Below are positions 13,901-19,900 of a stretch of DNA of 64,000 bases, piece by piece. Where the stretch lies: assembly GCA_022606425.2 (NCBI GenBank), contig JAHDVF020000998.1:529694-593693 (forward strand), given 5' to 3'. Every line of letters begins with the position of its first letter. Within the stretch, counting starts at the first letter, position 1. The notes beneath the pieces were generated by a model. The model was given only the letters and a program-made list of their open reading frames with translations, was not told where the DNA came from and did not search any database. Position numbers and translations under genes: made by a program. The DNA comes from Lepidostoma basale (lineage: Eukaryota; Arthropoda; Insecta; Trichoptera; Lepidostomatidae).

Positions 13901-16900
13901 TAAGCTCCCTTTGCCTTATTGAGTCTGCTGGCTACATCTTCCTCCGTACCTCCCGAGCCTGCTATCATACTACCGAGGTAGCAGAAGCTGGTCGTGGTTA
14001 CAAGGGGGACACCGTGGAGCAAGATTGGGGTGGAGTAATTTGTGGACACTCGTAGGTTTAGTGTCTTGGACATGTTAATTTTGAGACCTACTTTTGCCAC
14101 TTCCTCGTGAAGTCTACACAGCTTCTGCTGTGCATCCACTCGGTTTATCGAAAAGCAAAATATTAGCTTAAGCTACTTCTAAATAGCAAAAAGTAATTTT
14201 CATAGGAAACTCTACTCCTGAAAAAAGGCCTCCTCCATTCGCTTTCATGTCACTCTGTCTTGTGCAGACTGCATCCAGGTTATTCCGTCATGTCTGTTCA
14301 GATCATCCTTCCACCGTAGTTGCGGTCGCCTTGCAGTTTTTTTGCCGTCCACGGTCTCCAAGTCAGCAGTCTTGTTGTCTGTTTTTCATCTGAGCTTCTG
14401 GCTACTTGACCTGCCCATTGCCATTTTAGAGTCGCCACCCGATGGATGATGTCAGTGACCTTTGTTTTTTCTTTCACTGTATCGTTTCTGACTCTATCTC
14501 TTAGGCTTATTTCTAACATGGCTCTTTTCATGGCTCTTTGGGTCACTCGTAGTTTCTGGGCACTTTGTTTGGACAATGTTACAGTTTCAAGACCATAAGT
14601 ACCAACTGAAAGATCGCAGTCTATGAAGACTTTTCATTTCAGGTTGATCGGTATTTTTCGGTTTTTAAGGACATAGCGCTCATAAAATGATATTTTAAAT
14701 AATAAAAGAAGCAATAAGACATTATTATCATTATTTTTTCTTGTATACAACAGGATTTGTAATTGTAATTAATATATCTACGGATGTTTGTAATTTGAAA
14801 AGGCTAAAAAAAATAATGTTGTGAGATGAATGCGTTGGATCTTGTAAGATACAGCATCATTATGTTTACTATGCCTCTGTAATTGGTAGGAGCTGTATGC
14901 CAGTAGTAAATTTTTTAATTTATTTTTTAGGGTGGTCTAAGGGCTGTTATAAAAGCAGACGTAATCCAGAGCGTTACAACTATCCTGCTCACACTCGCAA
15001 TCATAATACAATGTTGTATAGCGGTTAAAGGAGTGACACCTTTAGTCACAGTACCGGCTGCGAGGGAACGCTTCCAATTTTTCAAGTATGTAAAATAACT
15101 ATTCTTATATTTTTTCTTTTTAGCTAATTTTACTCCACTGCTTAACATATGCCTTTTCTAAACTCTTCAAAATTAATTTTGTTTTTTTAATACTTTGTAC
15201 TTTTGTTATTTTCTTTCTTCCTACCCCTTTGGGGAGACGGTAGGATAGTTGGATGCTTAGTTGGTTTATCATATATAACTTCATTTGTTTGAATCTAGTT
15301 TAACTTCATTTTCGATTTATTAGTATGTACTGTTAACTTTTCTTATCATTTATACTTGAAACATGAAAATGGCCTTTTTCTATTGTTTCTATTTGTTTTA
15401 TTTATGTACTGCAATCGCTGTTTGTTACCATAAATAAATAAAACACACGCTTTATTACGAAAAAAAAAATCGCTTTTCGGACACAGAAGCCCTTCATCAG
15501 TGATAAATGATTAATATTACAATTATAAATAGAAATCATGAATGTGGTCAGTTTTGACAAATATTAAAAGTCATGAATTTTTGATTTAATGTTTGTAATT
15601 GTGTGTGATTGTGTCGCTGTCGGAGAAATCTATCAGGGACAAAAAGTATATAGTATATCGGGTTTATATCGTTCTCTCAATGATAAAGGAGTAAAGCCTT
15701 CGAAACATGCCGAGAAAAATAAACTCAAAAATGGAAAAACAGTGTTTTTTACTTTCCACCTAAAGTGAAAAAAAAAATTGTTTTAATTCATAAAAAAGTG
15801 TTTTAATTCGTCATTACGAAATTATACAGTATTAAAGCCTTAATTTGATCTAAAATTAAAAAAAAATTCTGTTAACTTAATTCTTTTGAATTAAGATTGT
15901 TTATTTTATTTATATAACATTTTGTGGGTAATACTAACTTATATTTATAGAAACGTGGATTATATTAAATGGGCTGCATTTTTTTCTGTCTAAGGGTTAA
16001 AAATTGTAAATTTGTATTAAATTATTAGTTTAAAAATTGCAGATTTACCTGGGACCTCAACACAAGAGTGGACACAATGTCGGCTGGGATTGGACAACTC
16101 TTCATGTCCTTGTCATTGTATGGATGCCAGCAGAACTTTGTCCAGAGATACTGTAGTATGGAATCTCAGAAAGTGGTTCGCAAGTTAGTAAATACAAAAT
16201 TTATGAAACATAGATTGACAAGCTTATGACAAACTCACAGAAAAGTTTGTGGTTTTTGGCCAGAAACTTCTCTGTCAATTTACGAAGTCCGAAAATTTGA
16301 TTCATATATCCTCGGCCATTCGTAAAGGCACCTTGCACATCCCAAACTTTGTCACTGGTCATTTTTTTTACTTTTTTTTATTTAAATTCTGCCATAGACT
16401 TTACCAACGACACTCGAAAGACTGATAGCTCTGTGGTTTCCACATTCCACACGCGATCCTTTTCCTTTGAACAGGGGCATAATTACTGCTATTTTCCAGT
16501 CTAGCGGCGTATATCCCTCATCCGAGCACTGGTTGAATAACTTACATAACCATGCAGAAACCACTTCGCCACCGCTTTTGATTTTCCATGATTTTTTAAA
16601 TATATTTTATGAAATGACATTTTGCGCTTTGCTAAGGCATCATCAACATACCGTATAAGGCGGAAAATGGCATTCGAATTATATGAGATAAAACAAATGT
16701 TAAAAGTTGTTCGTTACACCTGATAATGCCAATATCGGCTGGCGAAATAGCTGTCGCGACACTCAAAACGTGAATAATAAAAATTGTTATTTCATTATTC
16801 CGATTTTGAAAATTTGGTTTGGTTCATGTGGTGCGGTGCTCCTGTAAATTTGGAGATATTTTGTGTATAAGTGAATTGTTTTGGTCAATTTAACTGTTGC

Positions 16901-19900
16901 CGCACTTTATAATAGTTAATTGTGACACGTAATACGTTTGTACTGTTTTGCTGTTAAAATTATATTAGTTTTATCGTTTTTATAAATAATTTTGACAGGT
17001 GTAAAAATAAATTTTTCATTTGTTCCAATGACAATTTGAATAATTTCTTCAAAATTATTTTAAAGTTCTTGCTGGTTAAGTGCCTAATTACAGCTAATTT
17101 AAAAAAAACGGTGGATACGTGTAACATGTATTAAAAAAATACAAAAGTCCGGATCGTCCATGTCAACATGTGCAACATCGAAAAAAAAATTATGTGGTAA
17201 ATTAAAAAAAAACGGTGGATTCGTGGAACATAAAATAAATAGACAATATGTGCACCATCTAAAAAGAACATTTTGTGTTAAATTATTATTATTTTGTTAT
17301 TTTATTTTATATCATTGTATTTTATATTATTTGTTTTATATTTATTTTGTGGGTGTTGGACGATCGAAGTGTGCGCGGGAGATGCCTATTGGTGGCGATG
17401 AGGTTCGCAACCCATCACACCGCGTCTCCCGCGGGGCGAAAAGAGAAGGATGGAGTGCCGCATCAGTAAAAGTGTGACAGTCCATTCTTTCTGCCTACCC
17501 TTTCGGGGAGACGGCGTGATGGTTAGTTAGTTAGTTAGTTATTTCATAACAGAGTTAAACATTTTAACAGTTAATAATGTTGAAGTATGATAGTGTTTCG
17601 ACCAAAATAATTGACTATTTAAATAAAACTACTAGAAAACAGACGTTTTAATTAATATTAATTATTTAATGTGGAGTTTTACAGCACTGTTCAAGAAACA
17701 ATAAAAATATTAATTGATAAATAAATAAAACGATGTTTTAAATAACTATTTCCACGTTTGACTTTATTTCGATAACGACCGGTTTCTTCAGGCCGACTAG
17801 CAACGATAGACCAGTCAGTCTGTCACCAGTCTGTCTACGCCAGCAAGCCTGACGAAACCAGTCCCTGTTGAAATAAAGAAAAAAGTAGAACAAGTAGTTA
17901 GAAAACATGGTAATTAATAACATATTTTTAATAATGAACTTAAATTTAGAGATTTCAATAAAATTATTAGATTATTTAACATGTATTAGTTAAATTGTTT
18001 ACGTAAAATATTTTTATTATTTTCAGGACTCTCTTTACCATTATTCCTGTGATAATCGTCCTGTTCAGTTTGTCCTGGATTTGCGGGATGGGTTTATTTG
18101 CGGTGTACGCCGACTGCGATCCAATGGAAGCAGGATACATCAACAAGATGGATGAAATCCTTCCTTACTTCATGGACATGGAGTTCTCTTATTTTCCAGG
18201 ACTTCTTGGATTATTCCTTGGAAGTCTGTTTAATGGAGCATTAGGGTAAATGTGTTTTATGTATAGTTTAATATCGTTTTTAATATAATATTTACAAAAT
18301 CAGAAATATAGCATGTTTATTGGAGAATTAATGAATGCGTGAAGAAAATATATGTAAACGACGTGAACGTTATAATAAAGGAAGGTCGAGGAAAATGTGG
18401 CACGATCAAATAAATCAAATAGTAAATGTCGGTCACGTGAGGAGTCGGAGAAATCGACGTTCGTGCATGATTCATGATGTATGAACGTAGAGGAAGCGAG
18501 AGATGTATGTAAGGACAGAACAGTGTGCCGGTTCACCCTTTCTGCCTACCCCTCTGGAGAGAAGGCGTGATGGTTAGTTAAATTAGGAGATATGTTTACA
18601 ATGGATGAACGATTGGAGAGGTATATACAAAGAAAACTCCGAGGAGGGAAGAAAGTAAAAAAAGTCATCGCATATAGAAACTACCAAAAAAGCTTAGATG
18701 GCTGTACACAAAAGTGTTCTTGTGGCGACCCTTGTGTATGGATATAAAACATGGAAGTCGCAAAAGAAGAATGAGTATGAAATGAGATCTCTTAACGAAT
18801 GTGTTGTGAATCTGTAAATAATAACCAATTAAATTTAAATTCAATTCCCATGCTCGATGTGTTCCCGTTACATCTCCCGTCTCCTCAATCCTAATTATAC
18901 CCCTTCCACTCAATATGTTCCCGTTACATCTCCCCTCTCCTCAATCCTAATTATACCCCTTCCACTCGATATGTTCCCGTTACATCTCCCCTCTCTTCAA
19001 TCCTAATTATACCCCTTCCAATCGTTTTGTTCACGTTACATCTCCCCTCTCCTCAATCCTAATTATACCCCTTCCACTTTTATAGAAACTCAATCTATAT
19101 TAAGTATATTGTTAAAATTGTATACAATGATGAAGGTTACTTGTTACCGAAACATGTCTGAGTACAGTGAAAATAAAAAGTGTAACAAAGTTAAATATTT
19201 TTTTTTTCACAAATATTCATTTGAATTTTTTAGGCTTCAAGTGTCCAACCTCAACTCTCTCGCAACTGTGACGTATGAGGATTTCCTCTCTCTCATCCCT
19301 TTGTTCAGGGATATGAAGGACAGCCAGCAGCTGTTCACGATCAAGGTGGTGGGGGCAGTGTACGGTTTCATCATCATGATTGTTAGCTACGGGATAGGGT
19401 TCCTCTCGGGAGTGATAGAAAGCGGATTGATGCTGACGTCTGCAACATCTGGGCCGCTTTTGGGAGTCTTCATATTGGCTATGCTAGTACCCTGCGCTAC
19501 CAAAAAGGTAACTTAAAGAACATTTCAAAAGTTTTCATTTTTAAACAATGCTTCTTCTCCTTCTTCCTCTTAGTTTAGGTCGTATGACCTGTTTGTGACG
19601 GTGGGCTGTCCTGGGATGATGATGTCCAGCCATCTCTCTATCTCTTTGGCATCTCTCCATCAAATAAATAAAATATTGAATGTCGGCCATGTGAGGAGTC
19701 AGAGAAAACGACGCGCGTGCATGAACCTATGTATGAATGTTGAGGAAGTGAGAGAAATATGTCGGGAAAGAAAAGTGTGGCAGTCCATTCTTTCTGCCTA
19801 CCCCTTCGGGGAGACGGCGTGATTGTTAGTAAGTTAGTTAGTTAGTAAATATAATAAATATGTTTAGTCTAATTAAATATAATATTTAAATATTGTGTTT

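Noticed and set aside
13732..14055. 107-codon plus-strand frame
   Set aside because: It is antisense to a LINE C-terminal region whose minus-strand translation has clear reverse-transcriptase-associated motifs.
17160..17477. 105-codon open frame
   Set aside because: It crosses the non-coding SZ element, including its repeat units and GC-rich core, and is not conserved as a frame in the other SZ copies.
18853..19076. Regular repeats resembling a CRISPR array
   Set aside because: The units are contiguous with no unique spacers and lie in an intron of an animal gene; it is a minisatellite.
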